Below, one piece after another: positions 44,286 through 54,700 of a stretch of 64,000 bases of DNA; the first letter of the stretch is position 1; each line of letters opens with the position of its first letter. The stretch is from contig NZ_LGLV01000014.1 in assembly GCF_001687365.1 (NCBI RefSeq), forward strand, positions 1 to 64,000. The letters run 5' to 3'. The DNA comes from Pararhizobium polonicum (GTDB lineage Bacteria > Pseudomonadota > Alphaproteobacteria > Rhizobiales > Rhizobiaceae). The notes under the pieces were generated by a model. The model had not been told where the DNA came from. It did no database searches and worked only from the letters and a program-made list of their open reading frames with translations. The translations under genes were made by a program, and so were the position numbers.

Positions 44286-45608
44286 ATGCGTGTGGTTGCC
44301 TGCGGTGATGCTCTTTTTTCCGGCGGAAATCTCTCCGAGAGGCTCGATCCCGCCTTGCTCGAGAAACTGGGCGATTCGGATGCAACCTTCGCCAACGCGG
44401 AATTCATCTGCCCTGCCTATGGCACGCCGCCCGCCCCGCGCCGGTTCATGACGGCAGTCGGCTTCGATGCCGTCGAGGAACTGACGTCGATCGGCATCAA
44501 TCTGCTGTCGTTTGCAAACAATCATACGGGCGATTTCGGCATGCAGGGCGTGGTCGATACGATCGAGGCCTGTGAAGCGCGCGGGATCATTCATAGCGGT
44601 ATCGGCCGCAGCCTGGAGGAAGCGCGCGCGCCGCATTTTCTGGACACTACCAAAGGCCGCATCTCGCTGATTTCGACAAGCACCACCAGATCGGCCGAGT
44701 TCGCAGCCAGTTCCTCCGGAACGGGGATTGCAGCGCGGCCAGGGCTGAACCCGCTGCGTTGGGGCCGCGCCTATGTTCTGCCGGAGAAGGAATTCCAGCA
44801 GATGCGGCAGATCGACGAGATGCTGGGTATGGCGGCCAGCCGCAAGGAGGTCATGGACGTCGAGGTCATGCCGGATCCCGGCGAAAACCGCCTGCCGTTC
44901 GGCTCGGTCTTCGAAGGTTCGTTGCAATTCGAGCGCGGCGACCATGCCCATATCCGCTACTATGCCAATGAACGGGATGCCAAGGCCATCCTCGACAATA
45001 TCGAGGACGCCGCCAATCGCTCCGAATGCGTGCTCGTCAGCCTCCACGCCCATGAGGGCACCGAGGAAAATTGGTATTCGCCAAGACCGGCTCCCTTCCT
45101 GGAGGAATTTTCACGGCGCGCCATCGATGCCGGCGCCACAGCCGTGATCGGTCATGGTCCGCACATGCTGCGCGGCATCGAAATCTATAAGGGCAAGCCG
45201 ATTTTCTATTCGCTCGGCAGCCTTCTGATGGAATTCGAAGCCGGCATGCAGAAGATGACGCCGGAAATGTACGAGGCCTACGGGTTCACCAAGGATGCGC
45301 TTCCGTCGCACCTGCATAAGTCGCGCGCCCGCAACGCCGAGGGTAAGCCGATCGGTTTCAACGCCGACAGCCGGTTCTCCAAATCCTGCATCGCGCTTTG
45401 CGATTTCGAAGAGGATGAAATCCGGATCAAGATTATTCCTGTCGACCTCGATCTCAACCGCAAGCGCCCCTCGGAGCGCGGCCTCCCTGCCTGTGCAGGC
45501 CCGGAACTCGCCCGTGAAATCGCCGCCGATCTGGCCGAAATGAGTGCGCCCTACGGGACCCGCATGGTCTACAATGAAGCAGACGGATCCATTGATATCG
45601 TGATGTAA
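44286..45608 (+). CDS. CapA-like (poly-gamma-glutamate synthesis type) protein
   Basis: A 440-residue protein of the CapA/PgsA metallophosphatase-like family. The N-terminal GDALFSGG, FANAEFICP, SFANNHTGDFG, then SLHAHEGTEENWYSP and VIGHGPHMLRGIEIYKGKPIFYSLGS follow the family order. There is no signal peptide or membrane anchor, although capsule CapA proteins are membrane-attached. No capB or capC is nearby, so a capsule function is unlikely. Similar stand-alone CapA proteins occur in catabolic clusters; the adjacent hydroxyacid importer may point to a hydrolase role. Confidence 0.87.
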   Translation: MRVVACGDALFSGGNLSERLDPALLEKLGDSDATFANAEFICPAYGTPPAPRRFMTAVGFDAVEELTSIGINLLSFANNHTGDFGMQGVVDTIEACEARGIIHSGIGRSLEEARAPHFLDTTKGRISLISTSTTRSAEFAASSSGTGIAARPGLNPLRWGRAYVLPEKEFQQMRQIDEMLGMAASRKEVMDVEVMPDPGENRLPFGSVFEGSLQFERGDHAHIRYYANERDAKAILDNIEDAANRSECVLVSLHAHEGTEENWYSPRPAPFLEEFSRRAIDAGATAVIGHGPHMLRGIEIYKGKPIFYSLGSLLMEFEAGMQKMTPEMYEAYGFTKDALPSHLHKSRARNAEGKPIGFNADSRFSKSCIALCDFEEDEIRIKIIPVDLDLNRKRPSERGLPACAGPELAREIAADLAEMSAPYGTRMVYNEADGSIDIVM

Positions 45609-45711
45609 CCGCCGCGGCGCAGTGCCCCATGTTTCAAACGCCAAGCAGGGTCGGCAGAAATCTCCTGGGACGGAACGCCTCGGGAGATCTCTGTCAACCT
45701 CTGCTCACGAA

Positions 45712-48700
45712 CTAAAGGATAAAGTCACCCTTCGCCAGATCGATGATACCGGTGAGCTCAATCTGAAAGTCGGCGCGCCCATCAAGATCGACATCGCCAT
45801 AGACGATCGTCTTGTCGTTTGCCGTACCGGTAGCGTCGAACGTGCGATAGATCAACTCGCCCGCATTGCCCGAAAAATTGCCCGCCCCCTTCCAGACGAA
45901 GGCCTGATCGCCGGAGATCTTCACATTGGCGTCGATCGTGGACAGATCGAGCCGGTCCTCGCCGCGCAGGAAATCAACGATGATGTCGCGCTGTCCAGCA
46001 CCCGAAAGCGGGTTCAGCGCGCCGTTGCCGATGAGGCCGGAGAAGCCGGGGGCCGAGTCCTGTGCCGTCTGGAACACGAACACGTCCTTGCCGGCCCCGC
46101 CATAGAGCGTGTCAATGCCGGTGCCAGCGATCAGGATGTCGTTACCAGCCACACCCTTGATGATGTCGTTGCCGCCCTTGCCGTCGAGAGTATCGTCGCC
46201 GCTCGTGCCGGTCAGGATGTCGTTGCCGGAGGTGCCGGTCACAATCTCCTGCACGTCGCTAACCGTGATCTTGAGCACCTTAGAGACTTCATAGCTCGTG
46301 CCGATTGTCGGATCGTCAAGACGAATGATGACGTCGAGAACAGGGTTGGTTTCGAAGTCGAGCGCCACGCCGGCTTTCAGCCACAACGCGCCATTCTTGA
46401 TTTCGAACAGCTTCGCATCCGTGCCCACGAGCGACAACACATTGTTGCCGCCATCTGCATCGATGATCGTGAGATCCGCGACCTTGCGCGCCGACACCAT
46501 CGAAGCATTCTCGGCGATCACCGCCAGCGTCTGTGTCACGTCGAGGGCCGGTGCATCGTTGACCGGTGTGACGTTGATCGTCAGCGTGTTCGCAGTCGGA
46601 TCGAGATTGATGCCGCCATTGGCCGTGCCGCCGTTGTCCGCCACCTGGAAGGTGAAGTGGGCATAGCCGCTGCCATTGGCATTGCCGGCCGGTGTGAACG
46701 TCAGCTTGCCCGCTGTGATATCGGCGATCGACACGAACTGGCCTGCCGTTACCGCGACGCCGTTGTTGCTCAGCGTCCCGGCGCCGGGCAGCGTCGTGAT
46801 CTTCACCCGGGCAAATGCATTGCCGTCGACATCGCTGAAACCAAAGTCCGCCGCCGTCAATGCACGCGGCGTATCCTCAAGCGTGCTGATCGTCTTGTTC
46901 GTGCCGCTCGGCGCATCATTGACCGGTGTGACGTTGATCGTCAGCGTGTTCGCAGTCGGATCGAGATTGATGCCGCCATTGGCCGTGCCGCCATTGTCCG
47001 CCACCTGGAAGGTGAAGCGGGCATAGCCGCTGCCATTGGCATTGCCGGCCGGTGTGAACGTCAGCTTGCCCGCTGTGATATCGGCGATCGACACGAACTG
47101 GCCTGCCGTTACCGCGACGCCGTTGTTGCTCAGCGTCCCGGCGCCGGGCAGCGTCGTGATCTTCACCCGGGCAAATGCATTGCCGTCACTATCGCTGAAG
47201 CCGAAGTCCGCCGCCGTCAGTGCACGCGGCGTGTCCTCAAGCGTGCTGATCGTCTTGTTCGTGCCGCTCGGCGCATCATTGACCGGTGTGACGTTGATGG
47301 TCAACGTGTTCGCAGTCGGATCGAGATTGATGCCGCCATTGGCCGTGCCGCCGTTGTCCGCCACCTGGAAAGTGAAGTGGGCATAGCCGCTGCCATTGGC
47401 ATTGCCGGCCGGTGTGAACGTCAGCTTGCCCGCTGTGATATCGGCGATCGACACGAACTGGCCTGCCGTTACCGCAACGCCATTGTTGCTCAGCGTCCCG
47501 GCGCCGGGCAGCGTCGTGATCTTCACCCGGGCAAATGCATTGCCGTCGCTATCGCTGAAGCCAAAGTCCGCGGCCGTCAGTGCACGCGGCGTGTCCTCAA
47601 GCGTGCTGATCGTCTTGCTGGTACCGCTCGGTGCATCGTTGACCGGTGTGACGTTGATGGTCAACGTGTTCGCAGTCGGATCGAGATTGATGCCGCCATT
47701 GGCCGTGCCGCCGTTGTCCGCCACCTGGAAAGTGAAGTGGGCATAGCCGCTGCCATTGGCATTGCCGGCCGGTGTGAACGTCAACTTGCCCGCTGTGATA
47801 TCGGCGATCGACACGAACTGGCCTGCCGTTACCGCAACGCCATTGTTGCTCAGCGTCCCGGCGCCGGGCAGCGTCGTGATCTTCACCCGGGCAAATGCAT
47901 TGCCGTCGCTATCGCTGAAGCCGAAGTCCGCCGCCGTCAGTGCACGCGGCGTGTCCTCAAGCGTGCTGATCGTCTTGTTCGTGCCGCTCGGCGCATCGTT
48001 GACATTGACCACGGCGGCGGTGGGCGCGCTGGTGGCACTTTCAGCAAAGCCCCGGCCGTCGGTATAGCTGACCACCACACGAACCAGGCCGCCAACGTCG
48101 GCGTCGCCCAAAGTATAGATCGCCTGGTCGGTGCCGACATTGACATAGCCGCTACCGGTGTTGCGTTGCCACTGATAATGCAATGTGCCCAGGCCGTCGG
48201 CATCCGCCAGGGTGGCGGTGTTGGCGGTCAGCACCCGGTCCTCGGTTGCCGTGCCGGTGATCGACGCACCACCGGTATGTGGATCGTTGACGGCGGTGAT
48301 GGTGACAGTGCCGGCGCTGGTCACGGCCTCGGCCGTGCCATGCTGGTCGGTGTAGCTGGTGACCACGCGGATTGTGCCGCCGACGTCAGCGTCGCCCAAA
48401 GTGTAGGTCGCCTGATCCGTGCCGACATTGACATAGCCGCTACCGGTATTGCGCTGCCACTGATAGTGCAGCGTGCCCAGGCCGTCGGAGTCAGCCAGCG
48501 CGGCGGTGTTGGCGGTCAAAACCTGGTCTTCGATCGCCGCGCCAGTGATCGATACGCCACCGGTCGGTACATCGTTGACATTGATCACTGCGGTGGTGGG
48601 CGCGCTGGTGGCACTCTCGGCAAAGCCCTGGCCATCGGTGTAGCTGAGAACCACACGGACAGTCCCGCCGACATCGGCGTCGCCCAAAGCATAGGTCGCC

Positions 48701-51700
48701 TGGTCCGTGCCGACATTGACATAGCCGCTACCGGTATTGCGCTGCCACTGATAGTGTAATGTCCCCAAGCCATCGACGTCCGCCAAGGTCGAGACGGCGT
48801 TGAGCACCTGATCCTCCGTCGCGGTCCCAGCAATCGACGCACCGCCTGTATGCGGATCGTTGACAGCAGCGATGGAGGCCGTGCCGGCGCTGGTCACGGC
48901 CTCGGCCGTGCCATGCTGGTCGGTGTAGCTGGTGACCACGCGGATCGTGCCGCCGACATCGGCGTTTCCAAGCGTGTAGGTCGCCTGGTCGGCGCCGACA
49001 TTGACATAGCCGCTGCCGGTATTGCGCTGCCACTGATAGTGCAGCGTGCCCAGGCCGTCGGCGTCTGCCAGGGCGGCGGTGTTGGCGGTCAGAATCTGGT
49101 TCTCGGTCGCCGTACCGGCGATCGACACGCCGCCTGTCGGCACATCGTTGACGTTGGCGATCGTGGCGGTGCCGGCGCTGGTGCTGGTCTCCGTGAAACC
49201 CTGGCCGTCAATATAGCTGACAACCACACGGACCGTACCGCCGACATCGGTGTCTCCCAAAGTATAGGTCGCCTGATCCGTGCCGACATTGACATAGCCA
49301 CTACCGGTGTTGCGCTGCCACTGATAGTGCAGCGTGCCCAGGCCGTCGGCATCCGCCAGGGTCGAAACGGCGGTGAGCACCTGATCCTCCGTCGCCGTGC
49401 CCGTGATCGACGCACCGCCTGTATGCGGGTCGTTGACGGCGGCGATCGTGGCGGTGCCGGCGCTGGTGCTGGTCTCCGTGAAACCCTGGCCGTCAATATA
49501 GCTGACAACCACACGGACCAGGCCGCCGACATCGGCGTCGCCCAAAGCATAGGTCGCCTGGTCGGCGCCGACATTGACATAGCCGCTGCCGGTATTGCGC
49601 TGCCACTGATAATGTAATGTCCCCAAGCCATCGACGTCCGCCAGGGTCGAAACGGCGGTGAGCACCTGATCCTCCGTCGCGGTGCCGGTGATCGACACAC
49701 CACCGGTATGCGGATCATTGACGGCGGCGATGCTGGCCGTGCCGGCGCTGGTCACGGACTCTGCCGTGCCTTGCTGATCGGTGTAGCTGACCACCACACG
49801 GACCAGGCCGCCGACATCGGCGTCGCCCAAAGCATAGGTCGCCTGATCCGTGCCGACATTGACATAGCCGCTACCGGTATTGCGCTGCCATTGGTAGTGC
49901 AGCGTGCCCAGACCGTCGGCATCCGCCAGGGCGGCGGTGTTGGCGGTCAGAATCTGGTTCTCGGTCGCCGTACCGGCGATCGACACCCCGCCTGTCGGCA
50001 CGTCGTTGATGTTAGCGATGGAGGTTGTACCAACACTGGTGCTGGTCTCGGTGAAACCCTGGCCGTCAATATAGCTGACAACCACACGGACGAGACCGCC
50101 GACATCAGCATCACCCAAAGTATACGTCGCCTGGTCGGTGCCGACATTGACATAGCCGCTACCGGTATTGCGCTGCCACTGATAATGTAATGTCCCCAAG
50201 CCATCGACGTCCGCCAGGGTCGAGACGGCGGTCAGCACCTGATTTTCGGTCGCTGTGCCGGTGATTGACACGCCGCCGGTATGCGGATCATTGACGGCGG
50301 CGATCGCTGTGGTGCCGGTGCTGGTGCTAGTCTCGGAGAAACCCTGGCCGTCGGTATAGCTGACCACCACACGGACCTGACCGCCGACATCGGCGTCGCC
50401 AAGCGTGTAGGTCGACTGGTCGGCGCCGACATTCACGTAACCCGAACCGGTGTTGCGCTGCCACTGGTAGTGCAACGTGCCCAGGCCGTCGGCGTCCGCC
50501 AGGGTCGAAACGGCGGTCAGCACCTGATTTTCGGTCGCTGTGCCGTTGATTGACACGCCGCCGGTATGCGGATCATTGACCGCAGCGATCGCTGCCGTGC
50601 CCGCGCTGGTCGCTGCCTCGGCCGAGCCTTGCTGGTCGGTGTAGCTGACCACCACACGGACCACGCCGCCGACGTCAGCGTCGCCCAAAGTATACGTCGC
50701 CTGGTCGGTGCCAACATTGACGTAGCCTGAACCGGTGTCGCGCTGCCACTGGTAGTGGAGCGTGCCCAGACCATCGGCATCCGCCAGGGTGGCGGTGTTG
50801 GCGGTCAGAATCTGATCCTCGGATGCCGTGCCGGTGACCGACACTCCACCGGTATGCGGGTCGTTGATGTTGGCGATCGCGGCTGTACCGGCGCTGGTTA
50901 CACTGTTGGCAAAACCCTGACCGTCGGTATAGCTGACCACCACACGGACCACACCGCCGACATCGGCATCGCCCAAAGTATACGTCGCCTGATCGGCAGC
51001 ACCGATGCTGACATAACCCGAACCGGTGTCGCGCTGCCAGTCATAGTGCAATGTGCCCAAGCCGTCCGAATCGGCCAAGGTCGCGGTGTCGGCGGTCAGT
51101 ATCTGGTCCTCGGTCGCAGTGCCGGTGATCGACGCACCACCGGTCGGGGCATCGTTGAAGGCCGCAACCATGTCACTGGCCGTACTCGTTGCCGATTCCA
51201 CAGTGCCGCCAGCATCCGTGTAGTAGATGACCACGCGCACCACGCCACCGATGTCGCCATCGCCGAGCGTGTAGGTTGCCTGGTCAGCGCCAACATTGAC
51301 ATAGCCGCCGCCGACGTCACGCTGCCACTGGTAATGCAGCGTGCCGATACCGTCGGAGTCCACTAGGGTCGAGACGGCAGTGAGCACCTGATCCTCAGTC
51401 GCCGTGCCGGTGATTGACGCGCCGCCGGTATGCGAATCGTTGACGGCGGTGATATTGACTGTCACCGAGCCCCCTGCGGTGGCGCTTCCGCCCGTGCCCT
51501 GGCCGCTGCCGGGCGAACCATCGTTCAGCGCATAATTCAGCGTCACGCTTGAGGACGGCGCATCGCTGACATTTGTATAGGTGATGTGGTTGATGACATC
51601 ATTGACCAGCGCCTTCGTCGCGGTGGCGGCGGAGCTGGTGAAATTGATGGTCAAGACGCCGCCCGAGCTGCTGAAGGTGGCGAAAGTCAGCCCTCCCACC

Positions 51701-54700
51701 TGCAGATTGCCGCCACTAACCGTGAACGCTCCACCCGAGGCAAGGGTGAAGGTGTCCACGCTGTTGGCCGAGGCACGCTGAACGCTAAAGCTGGCGCCGC
51801 TGTAGTCACCGGCGCCGGCATTGCGGGCGTCGAGGTCAACGTCCGATACCGTCACTGAGCCCAGCAAGGTTGCCGCCGTCTGTTCCGTAGCGCCGACCGT
51901 CGTGGCCAAGGCCGGGACGACGGGAGTGTCATTGACAGCCGTGACGCTGGTGCTCAGCGTCGTACTGGTATCGCTGAAGCGGGTCTGGCCGCCATTGACG
52001 CTGACATCGAGCAAAGTGCCAGTCGTCACGGCACCGCCGGAACTGTCGATCAAATAAGCTGTCAGGGCAGGAACCGTGCCGTTGAAGTTGGCAGCGGGCA
52101 GGAAGCGAACCAGCGTGCCGGCCGCCAGTACAAGCGCAGCACTCTCATTGGGCACCCCGATCGTGGTCCAGGCGCCGTTGAAATACTGCCACACCCCTTG
52201 GGAGCTGACGGCATTGCCGGTAATAGCCACCCCCGCCAGGCTGTCGCCATCAGCATCGCTGAAATGTGAACCGAACAGGGCCGAGACGGTCTGGCCGCCC
52301 GGTGCGGCGGTGTCTTCGTTGACTGCCGTCAGCGCGGCCGTGCCGGACACCACCGGCGCGTCGTTAACGGAGATGACCGTGATACCCAGAGTCATCGCCG
52401 TGCCATACTGCGTCGAGCCGCCGGTGGTGGACAGATCCGCTGTCGTACCGGTGGTCACCGCACCTGACGAATCTTCAATCATATGGACAATCAGGCCGGG
52501 CGGGGAGCCGGAATAGTCGGCGGCGGCCACGAACCGCAGCAAGGTGCTTGTGTCGAGGATAAAGGCGCTGGAGGTCGATACGGCTGGCAGATCATGCCAC
52601 GAACCGCCCGAGAAATACTGGTAGACGCCTTGACCGGCAGTCGCAGCGTTGGTGGTCACGGCCACGCCGGTCAGGGCATTGGCGGACGAGCCACCGGAAA
52701 CCTGGTCCTTGGCGTCGGAGAAATGGCTGGCAAACAACGACGAGATCGTCTGTCCGGCGCCCGGTGCGGAATCCTCGACGATGGTCGTCAGGGTAACGGC
52801 CGCGCCGCCCGCGGTGACAGGCGCATCGTTGATCGCGGTGACCATATGGTCGAGCACCACGGTACCGATACTGTAGGGTGTCGAACCTCCGCTGGTGGTG
52901 ACGTTGACGATGGATCCGTTGGTCAAGGCTCCGCCCGAGGCATCAACCAGCTTGACCGTCAGGGTTGGTGCCGTGCCATTGTAGTCAGCGGCAGGCAGGA
53001 AGCGCAGCGGTGCACTGGCTGCGATCAGCACCGACGCCGCAGTCGAGGCAGCGCCGATCGTGACCCAGCCTGCGCCATTATAATATTGCCACTGGCCCGT
53101 GCTGGCAGAGGAGCCGTTGGCGATGACGGCGACACCTGCGAAGGCGTTCGCCGACGAACCGCCCGACACCTGGTCGGCGCTGTCGCCATATTGGCCGGAG
53201 AACAGTGCCGAGACCGTGTTGGTCAGGGCTGCATTGGCGATGTCCTCGTTGGTGGCAGCGAGGGTTTCCGTGCCGTCGCCGACAACGACAGGCGCGTCGT
53301 TAACCGCGTTGATGGTAATGGTATAGATGTCGGTATCGCTTTGGGCACCGCCTGAGCCGGCATTCCCGCCATCATTGGTCACCACCGTCAGGCTATCGGT
53401 ACCGTTGGTATTGGCATTGCCGGTAAAAAGAAGCCCGTTGGACGCTGCCAGAGTCGCGTTGATCTCGTTGAGGGTGCCGGTCAGCGTCACCGTGGCCGTA
53501 CCGTTGCCCGAGATGCCGCCGCTGATCAGGCCACCGGAAACGTTGGTCAAGAGCGTCAGCACACCCTTGGTCACCGACAGGGTAACGGTGATATCCGTGA
53601 TCGCTGGATTGGCGTCAGCGTCACTGATCTGCAGGCCGGTGACGGCAATGCTGGCAGCATCCTCAATGCCGCTCGCGCTGGTCACCGTACCGTTGACCGG
53701 CGCGTCGTTAACCGCCGCGATCGTGATCGTTGTCGTGCCGCTGTTGACGGCACCGGCCGGAATGTCGGGCGTGCCGTCGTTGACCGTCCAGGTGATCGTG
53801 CGGTTGGTGTTGAGCCCGTAGTTGGTCGGGTTGTCGCCGGTGCCCCAGTAGGTGATCGCACCGAGGACTGCCCGGTAGTTGGCGATCGTGTCGTAGCCAG
53901 AGAGTGTCAGACTTTCGGTCGCAGCGTTCCAGCTGACCGTGATGTTGGTGCCGCTGATCAATCCGGAAATCTGTTTGGCAGCGCCGTAACCGAGGTGATC
54001 GTCACTGTTGCTTGTCTCGTTCGACGAGAACTTGCCGCCGGTGATCTGCACCGTCGCTCCGGCCAGATGGTTTCCGTCGAAATCGGTGATCACAGGCGCC
54101 CCGGCTAAGAGCGTCGTTGCAGCAGCCTGCTGTTCCACCACCACGGCTGCCGTGCCGTTGAGAGCGTTCAATTCCGCAATCTGCGAGAAGGTCATGCCCT
54201 GAATATTGGCGCCGCTGTTCGTGAGACCCGGATTGATCGTATTGATGAGGGTCGCGGTTGTGCCGGCGCCGTCAAGCTGAAAGACGTAGATGACATCGTC
54301 GCTGTCAATACTGCCGCTTTCTTCGGATTCGACGTAGAGCTGGCGCGTGCCTTGGTCGAATGTCATGTCGCCCGGGTAGAAAAGATTCCCACCGGGCAAG
54401 CCGACCAGCGATACCTTCACGGCCGTGCCGTTCGTCGCATTTTCGCTGATGTACCAAATGGCATTCTGCGCCGCGTTGTAGCCAGCGTCAGGCGATGGAT
54501 ATTGCGACTCGGTGGAGAAATAGACGAGGTCGGTCGTTTGATCCACCTCAACGTCGATGATGTAGCCGTTGCTGCCGTCGTCGGGAAATTGGGCCTGGCT
54601 GACAAGCTGGGTGGTAGCGTTCGGATTGCTCAGGTCCAGGCGGAACAGGCCGGTTGCATTGACACCGCCCGTCAGAGTCTCGGTGTAGAAAAGCCGGCCG

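Noticed and set aside
45622..48759. A 1045-codon open frame on the plus strand
   Set aside because: It is antisense to the repeat region of the giant RTX gene. Its arginine-, histidine- and cysteine-rich periodic sequence is the mirror of the repeats, and it has no domain or ribosome binding site.
48850..51366. Several long plus-strand frames with repeated RAQAVG- and GRLVGADID-like segments
   Set aside because: They are the antisense shadow of the twelve 95-residue repeats and recur with the repeat period.
46561..51440. Regular repeats that could suggest a CRISPR array or satellite DNA
   Set aside because: Unit lengths of 360 and about 287 bases are multiples of three and code for protein domains in one continuous frame; there are no short direct repeats with unique spacers.
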